A stretch of 13,311 bases of DNA from an uncultured Alphaproteobacteria bacterium (GTDB taxonomy: Bacteria; Pseudomonadota; Alphaproteobacteria; RF32; CAG-239). Within the stretch, counting starts at the first letter, position 1, and each line of letters starts with the position of its first letter. The stretch lies in assembly GCA_910580155.1 (NCBI GenBank), contig CAJTWX010000047.1, positions 1-13,311 on the forward strand, written 5' to 3'. The position numbers and the translations under genes were made by a program. Below are positions 7,369-13,311 of the stretch, in pieces. Under the pieces are notes generated by a model. That model ran no database searches. It saw only the letters and a program-made list of their open reading frames with translations, and was not told the DNA's origin.

Positions 7369-7656
7369 TTACTCCACAACTTTCGGCACAACAAAATAGC
7401 CATATTCTTTTACCGGTGCATTCGCTAAAATCTCTTCGCAGATATGTCCGGCAGTTACTTCGTCTTGCCGTAGCGTAAGCGATTCGCTGTTTACAGAAAC
7501 CAGCGGTTCAACATTGTCCGTATTGACCTCGTCAAGTTCTTCAACCCAGGCTAAAATTTTGTTAAATTGTTCTTTTGTTTCTTCAAGCTTATCTTGTTCG
7601 ACTTTAAGTCTTGCCAAAAAGGCAATGCGCCGTACTGTGTCATTATCAATAGACAT
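7369..7656 (-). CDS. gatC: GatC, amidotransferase structural subunit
   Basis: GatC is a small belt-like subunit that stabilises the GatA-GatB pair. The 95-residue protein has the family N-terminus MSIDNDTVRRIAFLARL, a helix to about residue 45, then the conserved C-terminal LRQDEV segment and an ending in NAPVKEYGYFVVPKVVE, which contacts GatA. Two adjacent ATGs exist (7659 and 7656). AAGGAG lies four bases before the first and seven before the second, and the second gives the usual MS-D-TVR N-terminus, so I chose 7656. It is first in the gatCAB operon. A possible promoter lies about 30 bases upstream, in the 150-bp region shared with the divergent GtrA-family gene. Confidence 0.96.
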   Translation of the reverse strand: MSIDNDTVRRIAFLARLKVEQDKLEETKEQFNKILAWVEELDEVNTDNVEPLVSVNSESLTLRQDEVTAGHICEEILANAPVKEYGYFVVPKVVE

Positions 7657-7683
7657 CATTTATCTCCTTACAAAATACTCTAG

Positions 7684-7712
7684 ATTACTATCACGAAACA
7701 AGTTTTTTGCAA
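7684..7712 (-). promoter_or_regulatory. Possible gatCAB promoter
   Basis: On the minus strand TTGCAA (7707-7712) and AGTAAT (7684-7689) are separated by 17 bases, each matching four of six consensus positions. The box spacing and the distance to gatC fit a promoter. This is pattern matching in AT-rich DNA only. Confidence 0.35.
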
Positions 7713-7716
7713 GTTT

Positions 7717-7748
7717 AAATTTGCCGAATCGGGAAAATTCGCAAATTT
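7717..7748. repeat. Inverted repeat in the gatC / gtrA-family divergent region
   Basis: AAATTTGCCGAAT (7717-7729) pairs with ATTCGCAAATTT (7737-7748) over 12 bp with one bulged C, around a seven-base CGGGAAA centre. It directly abuts the putative -35 of the gatC promoter and lies about 60 bases upstream of the gtrA-family start. A short T run follows on the plus strand, so a terminator reading is possible, but no plus-strand gene ends here. A regulator-binding dyad is an alternative. Confidence 0.55.
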
Positions 7749-7808
7749 TTACTGCATTTTAGCGAATATGAGAATAAGCTGTCTGATAAACAGCAGGGAG
7801 AAACAATT

Positions 7809-8276
7809 ATGATTGTCGCAACATATAGAAAACTTGAGAGTAACTGGTTTAAGCTGAATCAAAAAATCCGCTTTTTGCTGGTTGGCGGATTTAATACCGC
7901 GTTGTCATTTTTGATTTATTATGGCTTTTTATATGTAACAAGCGGCAAAGAACAACTGTCGTTATTTTTAATGAACTTGATAAATATAAATATTTCCATT
8001 GCCACAATGCGCTATTATGTGTTCCAAAGCCACGGTAATTTTTATAAAGAATACGCCAAAGCCTTTTCATCATATATTGTGTTGTATTTTGTAAATATCG
8101 CATTGCTGGCATTTTTCGTTCGGGTTATCCGTATTCGGCAAACCCTGTCAGCAGACAGCTTTTTGCAGGAAGTTCCAAACCTTAATAAAGCAATCGCTCA
8201 GCTTTGCTGTATTTGCATCATCACGGTAATAACCTTTTTCGTGCATAAATATTTCTCGTTTAGGAAAGAAAATTGA
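7809..8276 (+). CDS. GtrA-family membrane protein
   Basis: GtrA-family proteins are small four-helix inner-membrane proteins in surface polysaccharide or O-antigen modification. The best-known members are thought to flip polyprenyl-phosphate-linked sugars. The 155-residue protein fits: KIRFLLVGGFNTALSF (19-34) is the classic first-helix motif, and further membrane helices lie near 50-68, 86-106 and 129-146, with a basic tail HKYFSFRKEN. AGGGAG (7795-7800) lies eight bases before the ATG, and a 5-bp hairpin (GCTGT, 7778-7782, with ACAGC, 7790-7794) sits just upstream of it. The gene is alone: divergent from gatC and convergent with the helicase gene. The GtrB-like glycosyltransferase often found beside gtrA is not adjacent. 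The glycosyltransferase at 12860 is 4.6 kb away, and any link is speculation. Its substrate cannot be told. Confidence 0.88.
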   Translation: MIVATYRKLESNWFKLNQKIRFLLVGGFNTALSFLIYYGFLYVTSGKEQLSLFLMNLININISIATMRYYVFQSHGNFYKEYAKAFSSYIVLYFVNIALLAFFVRVIRIRQTLSADSFLQEVPNLNKAIAQLCCICIITVITFFVHKYFSFRKEN

Positions 8277-8285
8277 TTACATAAG

Positions 8286-8323
8286 AAAAAACTGCCTCGC
8301 CATTTGGTGGGTGCTGTTTTTTT
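8286..8323. terminator. Bidirectional terminator between the gtrA-family gene and uvrD
   Basis: An imperfect hairpin pairs bases 8292-8301 with 8306-8316 (one T-T mismatch, one bulged T, two G-T pairs, ATTT loop). It is flanked by an A run (8286-8291) and a longer T run on the right, so it can work in both directions. It lies ten bases after the gtrA-family stop and next to the uvrD stop at 8324. Confidence 0.82.
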
Positions 8324-10735
8324 TTAACATTTTTCCAAAAAACTGCCCATAATCTTTTTCTTGCCAAATTTATCAAAGAAGACCTCGCATTTATCGCCCT
8401 CAACATTGATAATTTTACCATAGCCGAAACTCGGATGATAAACGCGCACTCCCACAAGCGGAGAAGTCTTTTTACTTTGGTAAAAATAATCTGAAGATTG
8501 TTTGCGGCCGTATGTGGAACCATTGTCATAGTCATCATCTGCATATTCATCGTATGCCGCGCTTTCATAACTATCAAAATAGCTGTTTCGTGTTTTACGT
8601 ACAGACGAATTATTTGCCCAAGTTGGTTTCGAATCGGTGCTGCGGTAACCATCATAGTATTCCTTGCTTCCGCCATAATTGCCGCTGTAAGAGTTGGCTT
8701 TCAGGGCGCCATATCCGGTGTTGTTACAAAGCTCAATGCAAGAAGGGGGAAGTTCGTTCAAAAAACGCGAGGGCAAATTATTTTGCCATTGTCCATAAAG
8801 TTTGCGGCTAAATGCCATCGTGATATATAAAAGCCTTTTGGCGCGTGTGATAGCAACATATGCGAGTCTTCGCTCTTCCTCGATTCCCTCTTCGCCGCCA
8901 CAGTCCAAACATTTTTGATGCGGGAAAATGCCCTCTTCCCACCCCGGTAAAAAGACAGCATCAAATTCAAGCCCCTTTGCTGCGTGTAATGTGGAAACAA
9001 TAACTTTGTTGCTGTTGTCGTTATATTCATTGTCAATGACAAGGCTGACGTGCTCTAAAAAGTCTGCAAGGCTTGGATAAGTCTCCGTGTCGCTCATCAC
9101 ACTGATAAGTTCTTTGATGTTTTCAATTCGCCCCGGCGCTTCCACAGATTTATCTGCCTCAAGCATTGTTTTGTATCCCGATTCGTCAAACACTTGTTCG
9201 GCCAAATCGCCAAGTGATACTGCCTGTATTGTTTTGCGCCATTCATTGATGTTATGGATAAAACTCTCTAAAGCGGCTTTGGTTTTGCCTTTAAATTCTC
9301 CGTCTTCTACCAGATTCGCCATTGCCTGATAAAGCGGAATACGGTCTGCTCTGGCGCGTTCGCGGAATTTATCAACCGTTTTTTCGCCGATTCCTCTGGC
9401 AGGTTTATTGACAATTCTCTCAAAAGCAAGGTCGTCACTTGGCTGCAAAATCAGTCTGAAATAAGCGAGCATATCGCGAATTTCCGCTCGTTCATAGAAT
9501 TTTAAACCGCCAACGACTTTATATGGTATGGATTCTTTAATGAACACTTCTTCTAACGCACGAGTCTGCGATGCTGTGCGTACCAAAACCGCCATCTGCT
9601 CGTATGAGAAATTATCATAGTGCAAATCTTCAATCTTTCGCGCAATAAATTTTGCCTCGTCATCACCGCTGTATGTGCTGACAACCTGCACTTTTTCATT
9701 TTTGCACTCTGAAACGGGGCTGTGCTCCGCCACTTTCAACGTTTTACCCAAACGTTTGGAGTTATGTGCAATAACTGCCGAGGCTGCTGTTAAAATATTT
9801 GCGGTGGAACGGTAGTTTCTCTCAAGCCGGATAGTTGTTGCCTCTGGAAAATCATCATTAAATTTCAAAATATTTTCAATCTCGGCTCCGCGCCACGAAT
9901 AAATCGATTGGTCGTCATCTCCCACGCAGCAGATATTGCGATATTTTTGTGAGAGCAGCCGCAAAAGCAGATATTGCGTCACATTTGTATCTTGGTACTC
10001 GTCTACCATAATATATTTAAAACGCTCCTGATATTCTTCCAAAACTGCCTTATTTTCAGGTTTCATCAGCATATCAAGCACATAAAGCAAAATATCGCCA
10101 AAATCGACACAGTTTAACTCCACTAGTCGTGTTTGGTACTCCTTATATAAAAAAGCGGTAACATTATTTTTGTAGTCACTCACCACCTTTTGAATAGTCA
10201 ATCCTTTGTCTTTATAACGCGAAATCCGCTCCACAATATCCTGCGGTGTGTATTGCTTTTCATCAATGTTGTTATCTTGCAAAATCTTTTTAATAACTCT
10301 TTTTTGGTCGTCTTCACCCAAAATTGTAAAATTCGGTTTTAAACCGGCAAGCTCCGGATATTTGCGCAGGATTTTTACGCAAATGCTGTGAAAAGTTCCG
10401 AGCCAGACCGAGTTGACCGTATCGCCGATATATTGGCGCACGCGTTCTTTCATCTCATTGGCTGCCCGATTCGTAAATGTGACGACTAAACAATTCCACG
10501 GACGTACATTATTGTTATTTAAAATATACGCAAGCCGCGTGGTCAAAACTTTGGTTTTTCCTGTTCCCGCACCGGCAAGCACCAACAAAGGCCCCTCTGT
10601 TTTCATAACAGCTTCTTTTTGCTCGGGATTTAGTCCGTTTATAAAATCCGGCACAGGTTTTAATGCGCTGATATTATCATACACCGGCGCGTTGTTTGGT
10701 TCGTTTTCGTCATCAAAATCAAAAATGTTATTCAT
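8324..10735 (-). CDS. uvrD: UvrD/PcrA-type superfamily 1 DNA helicase
   Basis: This 3'-5' helicase acts in nucleotide-excision and mismatch repair and clears proteins from DNA. All motifs of the 803-residue protein are visible: Q motif GLNPEQKEAV (34-43), Walker A AGAGTGKT (54-61), TFTNRAANEM (86-95), DEYQDT (245-250), VGDDDQSIYSWRGA (271-284), LERNYRST (304-311), STLHAAKGLEFDAVFLPG (581-598) and EEERRLAYVAITRAKRLL (619-636). A Tyr/Asp/Ser/Asn-rich low-complexity linker (about 672-755) leads to a C-terminal Tudor-like domain (GVRVYHPSFGYGKI), as in PcrA/UvrD proteins. CLDC before motif VI is a small oddity. The ATG has no close Shine-Dalgarno (AAGGA is 23 bases away), and an in-frame stop with no start codon between rules out an upstream start. 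It is a single-gene unit, divergent from moxR. Confidence 0.96.
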   Translation of the reverse strand: MNNIFDFDDENEPNNAPVYDNISALKPVPDFINGLNPEQKEAVMKTEGPLLVLAGAGTGKTKVLTTRLAYILNNNNVRPWNCLVVTFTNRAANEMKERVRQYIGDTVNSVWLGTFHSICVKILRKYPELAGLKPNFTILGEDDQKRVIKKILQDNNIDEKQYTPQDIVERISRYKDKGLTIQKVVSDYKNNVTAFLYKEYQTRLVELNCVDFGDILLYVLDMLMKPENKAVLEEYQERFKYIMVDEYQDTNVTQYLLLRLLSQKYRNICCVGDDDQSIYSWRGAEIENILKFNDDFPEATTIRLERNYRSTANILTAASAVIAHNSKRLGKTLKVAEHSPVSECKNEKVQVVSTYSGDDEAKFIARKIEDLHYDNFSYEQMAVLVRTASQTRALEEVFIKESIPYKVVGGLKFYERAEIRDMLAYFRLILQPSDDLAFERIVNKPARGIGEKTVDKFRERARADRIPLYQAMANLVEDGEFKGKTKAALESFIHNINEWRKTIQAVSLGDLAEQVFDESGYKTMLEADKSVEAPGRIENIKELISVMSDTETYPSLADFLEHVSLVIDNEYNDNSNKVIVSTLHAAKGLEFDAVFLPGWEEGIFPHQKCLDCGGEEGIEEERRLAYVAITRAKRLLYITMAFSRKLYGQWQNNLPSRFLNELPPSCIELCNNTGYGALKANSYSGNYGGSKEYYDGYRSTDSKPTWANNSSVRKTRNSYFDSYESAAYDEYADDDYDNGSTYGRKQSSDYFYQSKKTSPLVGVRVYHPSFGYGKIINVEGDKCEVFFDKFGKKKIMGSFLEKC

Positions 10736-10748
10736 CGTGCAATATTTC

Positions 10749-10777
10749 TTGTATTTTTATCCTTAGAATCTTATATA
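10749..10777 (+). promoter_or_regulatory. Possible moxR-operon promoter
   Basis: TTGTAT (10749-10754) and TATATA (10772-10777) are 17 bases apart, about 80 bases before moxR. The match is weak and overlaps nothing coding. The region is very AT-rich, so this may be chance. Confidence 0.28.
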
Positions 10778-10781
10778 TAGC

Positions 10782-10809
10782 CTTATACAATATATTTTCA
10801 GAATGAAAA
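10782..10809 (-). promoter_or_regulatory. Possible uvrD promoter
   Basis: On the minus strand TTTTCA (10804-10809) and TATAAG (10782-10787) are 16 bases apart. The -10 matches five of six consensus bases. It would give a leader of about 40 bases. It lies back-to-back with the possible moxR promoter. Confidence 0.35.
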
Positions 10810-10855
10810 GTATTTTATTTGGTTTTAGAACAGAAATAAAACATTTGGGGGTATG

Positions 10856-11845
10856 ATGAACGAGGTCAAGGAAAAAATCATTGCTTTGCAAAAGTATTTG
10901 GACAGCCGGATTATTGGGCAGAAAGAACTTGTCAAAAAGCTGATTATCACGCTTTTGGCAGACGGGCACGCATTGCTGGAAGGTGCGCCGGGGCTGGCTA
11001 AAACCAAAGCAATTAAAACGCTTTCCGAATGTATCAAAGCCGCATACAACCGTATCCAGTTTACGCCGGATTTGCTTCCGTCAGATATCACCGGCAGTGA
11101 TATTTATATTGCTGCACGTTGTGAATTTGAATTTCGAAAAGGGCCGATTTTTGCGAATATGGTTTTAGCAGACGAGATAAACCGTGCTCCGGCAAAAGTA
11201 CAATCAGCCTTGCTGGAGGCAATGGCAGAGCGTCAGGTTAGTGTTGGCGGCAAACAATACCGCTTGCCGGAATTGTTTATGGTGCTCGCCACTCAAAACC
11301 CGATAGAGCAGGAGGGGACATATAACCTGCCGGAGGCGCAGCTGGACCGTTTCTTGATGTATATCAAAATTGACCAGCCGGAAGCAGATGTGGAACGTAA
11401 GATTTTAAAATTAGTCCGTGGCGAGCAACTGGGAACAAAAGAACAAGAACCCGCGTGGAAAGAATTTGCCCAGACCGTTGGTAAATTGGAAATAGAAGAT
11501 GTGTTGCGTGCGCGTAAGGATGTGTTGTCTGTACATATGAGCGAGCCGCTGGAAGAATACCTCGTCCAGCTTATCGTTGCTACCCGCCATCCTGAAAAAT
11601 ATGATGCGTCATTAAAAGAGAGTATTTTATTCGGAGCAAGCCCGCGTGCAACCATCGCGCTGGATAAATGTGCTAAAATCAACGCTTGGCTTGAAGGGCG
11701 TGATTTTGTTACCCCTGAGGATATTCACGCTGTTGTTTATGATGTTCTTCGCCATCGTATCATTTTGAGTTTTGAAGCACAGGCAGAAGGGATTACAGCT
11801 GATGATGTTATTACGTCTTTATTAAAAACAGTCCCTCTGCCCTGA
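10856..11845 (+). CDS. MoxR-family AAA+ ATPase
   Basis: MoxR ATPases act as chaperone-like motors, usually paired with DUF58 and VWA-domain proteins, in maturation of enzyme complexes or envelope stress responses. The protein (329 residues from this start) has the family entry SRIIGQKELV, Walker A GAPGLAKT (43-50), Walker B VLADE (103-107), sensor 1 VLATQNP (133-139), the MoxR-specific PIEQEGTYNLPEAQLDRF (139-156) with the arginine finger, and a C-terminal lid domain. ATGs occur at 10853 and 10856. The GGGGG run (10847-10851) is one base from the first and four from the second, so the second is a slightly better choice, but spacing is short for both. The DUF58 gene begins 21 bases after the stop, the usual MoxR-DUF58 pairing. 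The client is unknown. Confidence 0.95.
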   Translation: MNEVKEKIIALQKYLDSRIIGQKELVKKLIITLLADGHALLEGAPGLAKTKAIKTLSECIKAAYNRIQFTPDLLPSDITGSDIYIAARCEFEFRKGPIFANMVLADEINRAPAKVQSALLEAMAERQVSVGGKQYRLPELFMVLATQNPIEQEGTYNLPEAQLDRFLMYIKIDQPEADVERKILKLVRGEQLGTKEQEPAWKEFAQTVGKLEIEDVLRARKDVLSVHMSEPLEEYLVQLIVATRHPEKYDASLKESILFGASPRATIALDKCAKINAWLEGRDFVTPEDIHAVVYDVLRHRIILSFEAQAEGITADDVITSLLKTVPLP

Positions 11846-11866
11846 TAATTAAAACGGTGTATTTAA

Positions 11867-12799
11867 ATGTTCTTTAAAAAGAAAATAATTGATAATTCCA
11901 CTTCTGAAACTGACGGTTTGTCCGCCAGTCTGGAAGATTTGATAGAACAAAAAAAATATCTCCCCTACATCAAACGCCGCCAAAATGCCATAACGTCAGA
12001 CCGTGCCGGAGACATCCGTTCTGCTTTCAAAGGGCGGGGAATGGAACTTGAAGAGGTGCGGGCTTACGGCTATGGCGATGATGTGCGTGATATAGATTGG
12101 CGTGTAACTGCCCGCAAAGGCGATACTTATACCAAAGTTTTTTCCGAAGAAAAAGACCGCGAAGTTTATGTTGTGCTGGATTTATCACCCTATATGCTTT
12201 TTGGAACCAAAAAAGAACTGAAATCTGTTGCTGCCGCAAAACTCGCTGCGTTGCTTGGTTGGCAAAGTATGGCAAATAAAGACCGTTTCGGGCTTTTGCT
12301 ATATGATGGCAACGAAACAAAAGTCTTCAAGCCGCAAAATAATCAAAAAAATCTGATGGCAATATTTAAAGCCGTATCCGATACGAGCCATAAAATCCTG
12401 TATTCTGCCGAAAAGAAAAATGCAGACATAACCGATTCACTGCAAATTTTACAGTTCAGTATAAAAAGCCGTGCGATGATTTTTGTTATCAGCGATTTTA
12501 AAAATATAACCGAAACGGCTCGCAAGACATTGGTGGCTTTAACCAAACGCTGCCGTGTCTATTGTGTTGGTGTATACGATTATATTGAGGAAATCCCACC
12601 GGAAAGTGGAGAGTATTTTGCCGAATATAACGGTGAAAAACTTATTTTTAATACCACCCCTGAAGCGTTTAAAGATACATATTATCAATATTTTGCCCAC
12701 AAGCGCAAAACAATGGAAAATTTCTGTAAACGTTTCGGCTGCCAGTACATAAACATCCGCACAGACCGCCCGTTATATAAACAGTTAAAAATTTTATAA
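11867..12799 (+). CDS. DUF58-domain protein (VWA-like), MoxR partner
   Basis: DUF58 proteins carry a VWA-like domain and nearly always neighbour moxR. Their biochemical role is poorly known, and adaptor or substrate-binding functions are proposed. In this 310-residue protein the family signature is clear: GRGMELEEVRAYGYGDD (56-72), VRDIDWRVTAR (73-83), then the strand and metal-site region VVLDLSPYM (102-110). No membrane helix is apparent, so it is likely cytosolic. Most VWA/DUF58 metal sites read DxSxS. Here the fifth position is tyrosine (D105, S107, Y109), so the site is incomplete or altered. The ribosome site is weak (GGTG about ten bases upstream), suggesting coupling to moxR. The gene is followed by a glycosyltransferase, not by the BatA/BatB-type VWA genes often found next. 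Confidence 0.93.
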   Translation: MFFKKKIIDNSTSETDGLSASLEDLIEQKKYLPYIKRRQNAITSDRAGDIRSAFKGRGMELEEVRAYGYGDDVRDIDWRVTARKGDTYTKVFSEEKDREVYVVLDLSPYMLFGTKKELKSVAAAKLAALLGWQSMANKDRFGLLLYDGNETKVFKPQNNQKNLMAIFKAVSDTSHKILYSAEKKNADITDSLQILQFSIKSRAMIFVISDFKNITETARKTLVALTKRCRVYCVGVYDYIEEIPPESGEYFAEYNGEKLIFNTTPEAFKDTYYQYFAHKRKTMENFCKRFGCQYINIRTDRPLYKQLKIL

Positions 12800-12808
12800 T
12801 AAGATTGC

Positions 12809-12836
12809 TTGCAAATTTGGAGTTAAGGAATAAAAT
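12809..12836 (+). promoter_or_regulatory. Possible promoter for the glycosyltransferase gene
   Basis: TTGCAA (12809-12814) and TAAAAT (12831-12836) are 16 bases apart, with the -10 matching five of six. Transcription from it would start close to the strong AAGGAG at 12849-12854. If real, the glycosyltransferase is at least partly independent of the moxR operon. Confidence 0.35.
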
Positions 12837-12859
12837 TCTTTCATATTTAAGGAGAAAAT

Positions 12860-13311
12860 ATGAAAAAATTTTTAGTCATAATCAGCATAATCCTGATTAC
12901 AGGAATAGGAATTAGCCGCTATATAAACCAAAAGATAAGTTTTAGTGTTGTTATACCGGTATATAATGCCGAAAAATATTTAGCTCGTTGTCTGGATAGT
13001 ATTTTAGCGCAAAAAGGTGATTTTGAAATTATCGCCGTAAATGACGGTTCAAAAGACAAATCTTTGCAAATATTACAGGAATATGCCAAAAAATATTCAA
13101 ATATCCGTATAATAGACCAGAAAAATCAGGGAATATCTGCAGCAAGAAATGCCGGTATGAATGTCGCAAAAAATAAATATATAACATTTGTTGATAATGA
13201 TGATTGGTTAGAACCAAATGCCTTTTCCATTGTTGAAAAAGCAATAAAAAAAGACAGGCCAGATTTCCTTTTAAGCAGTTTTTATGATATATATGATAAA
13301 GAGTGGGTACA
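12860..13311 (+). CDS. Family 2 glycosyltransferase with N-terminal membrane anchor, 3' end missing
   Basis: The frame starts at an ATG five bases after AAGGAG (12849-12854) and runs off the right edge with 150 complete codons. Residues 4-20 are a hydrophobic helix after MKK (FLVIISIILITGIGISR). The GT-A fold of family 2 then begins at once: FSVVIPVYNAEKYLARCLDS (28-47), the nucleotide-binding VNDGSKDKS, NQGISAARNAGM, and the metal-binding DxD region FVDNDDW. These are typical of enzymes transferring sugars to lipopolysaccharide or other surface glycans, but donor and acceptor cannot be told. Most cytoplasmic family 2 enzymes of this type start directly with the SVVIPVYN strand. A leading anchor is uncommon and is discussed as a finding. 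No alternative start downstream of the anchor was found. Confidence 0.9.
   Translation, partial: MKKFLVIISIILITGIGISRYINQKISFSVVIPVYNAEKYLARCLDSILAQKGDFEIIAVNDGSKDKSLQILQEYAKKYSNIRIIDQKNQGISAARNAGMNVAKNKYITFVDNDDWLEPNAFSIVEKAIKKDRPDFLLSSFYDIYDKEWV

Noticed and set aside
8260..8676. A 138-codon minus-strand frame overlapping the helicase 3' end
   Set aside because: It is the alternate frame of the low-complexity helicase linker, with a methionine-rich, unlikely composition, and it crosses the shared terminator.

Overview
The window looks like an AT-rich chromosomal segment of an alphaproteobacterium, probably an uncultured or host-associated lineage. The evidence is the order nlpD-like gene, yajC, secD, secF; SecD and SecF of the short alphaproteobacterial type; a gatC-gatA-gatB operon; and a UvrD/PcrA-type helicase with a C-terminal Tudor-like domain. 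The phylum-level assignment is inferred from gene order and protein character, without any database search.

Layout. (1) Bases 1-3714, plus strand: the 3' part of a LysM plus degenerate-LytM (NlpD-type) cell-wall gene, then yajC, secD and secF, the accessory part of the Sec translocon. They are closed by a strong bidirectional hairpin terminator. (2) Bases 3715-4444: a low-density AT-rich patch with two small unrecognised genes on the minus strand, each with a strong Shine-Dalgarno sequence, plus a perfect 15-bp palindrome and a second hairpin whose T-tract faces the plus strand. (3) Bases 4445-7656, minus strand: gatC-gatA-gatB, the tRNA-dependent amidotransferase that makes Gln-tRNA and/or Asn-tRNA, with 5-12 nt between genes. 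(4) Bases 7809-8276, plus strand: a GtrA-family four-helix membrane protein, divergent from gatC, with a 12-bp imperfect inverted repeat in the shared control region. (5) Bases 8324-10735, minus strand: the UvrD/PcrA helicase, convergent with the gtrA gene across a shared bidirectional terminator. (6) Bases 10856-13311, plus strand: a MoxR AAA+ ATPase and a DUF58 (VWA-like) protein as a two-gene operon, then a membrane-anchored family 2 glycosyltransferase that runs off the right edge.

How they fit together: most genes are housekeeping (envelope separation and export, aminoacyl-tRNA synthesis, DNA repair). The envelope theme returns with GtrA, the glycosyltransferase and possibly MoxR-DUF58. 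I found no convincing undescribed multi-gene system. The least explained material is the two-small-gene patch between secF and gatB. The next most interesting points are the odd topology of the edge glycosyltransferase, a DUF58 protein with an altered metal-site motif, and the divergent-region inverted repeat. No tRNA, rRNA, CRISPR array, insertion sequence or phage gene was seen.
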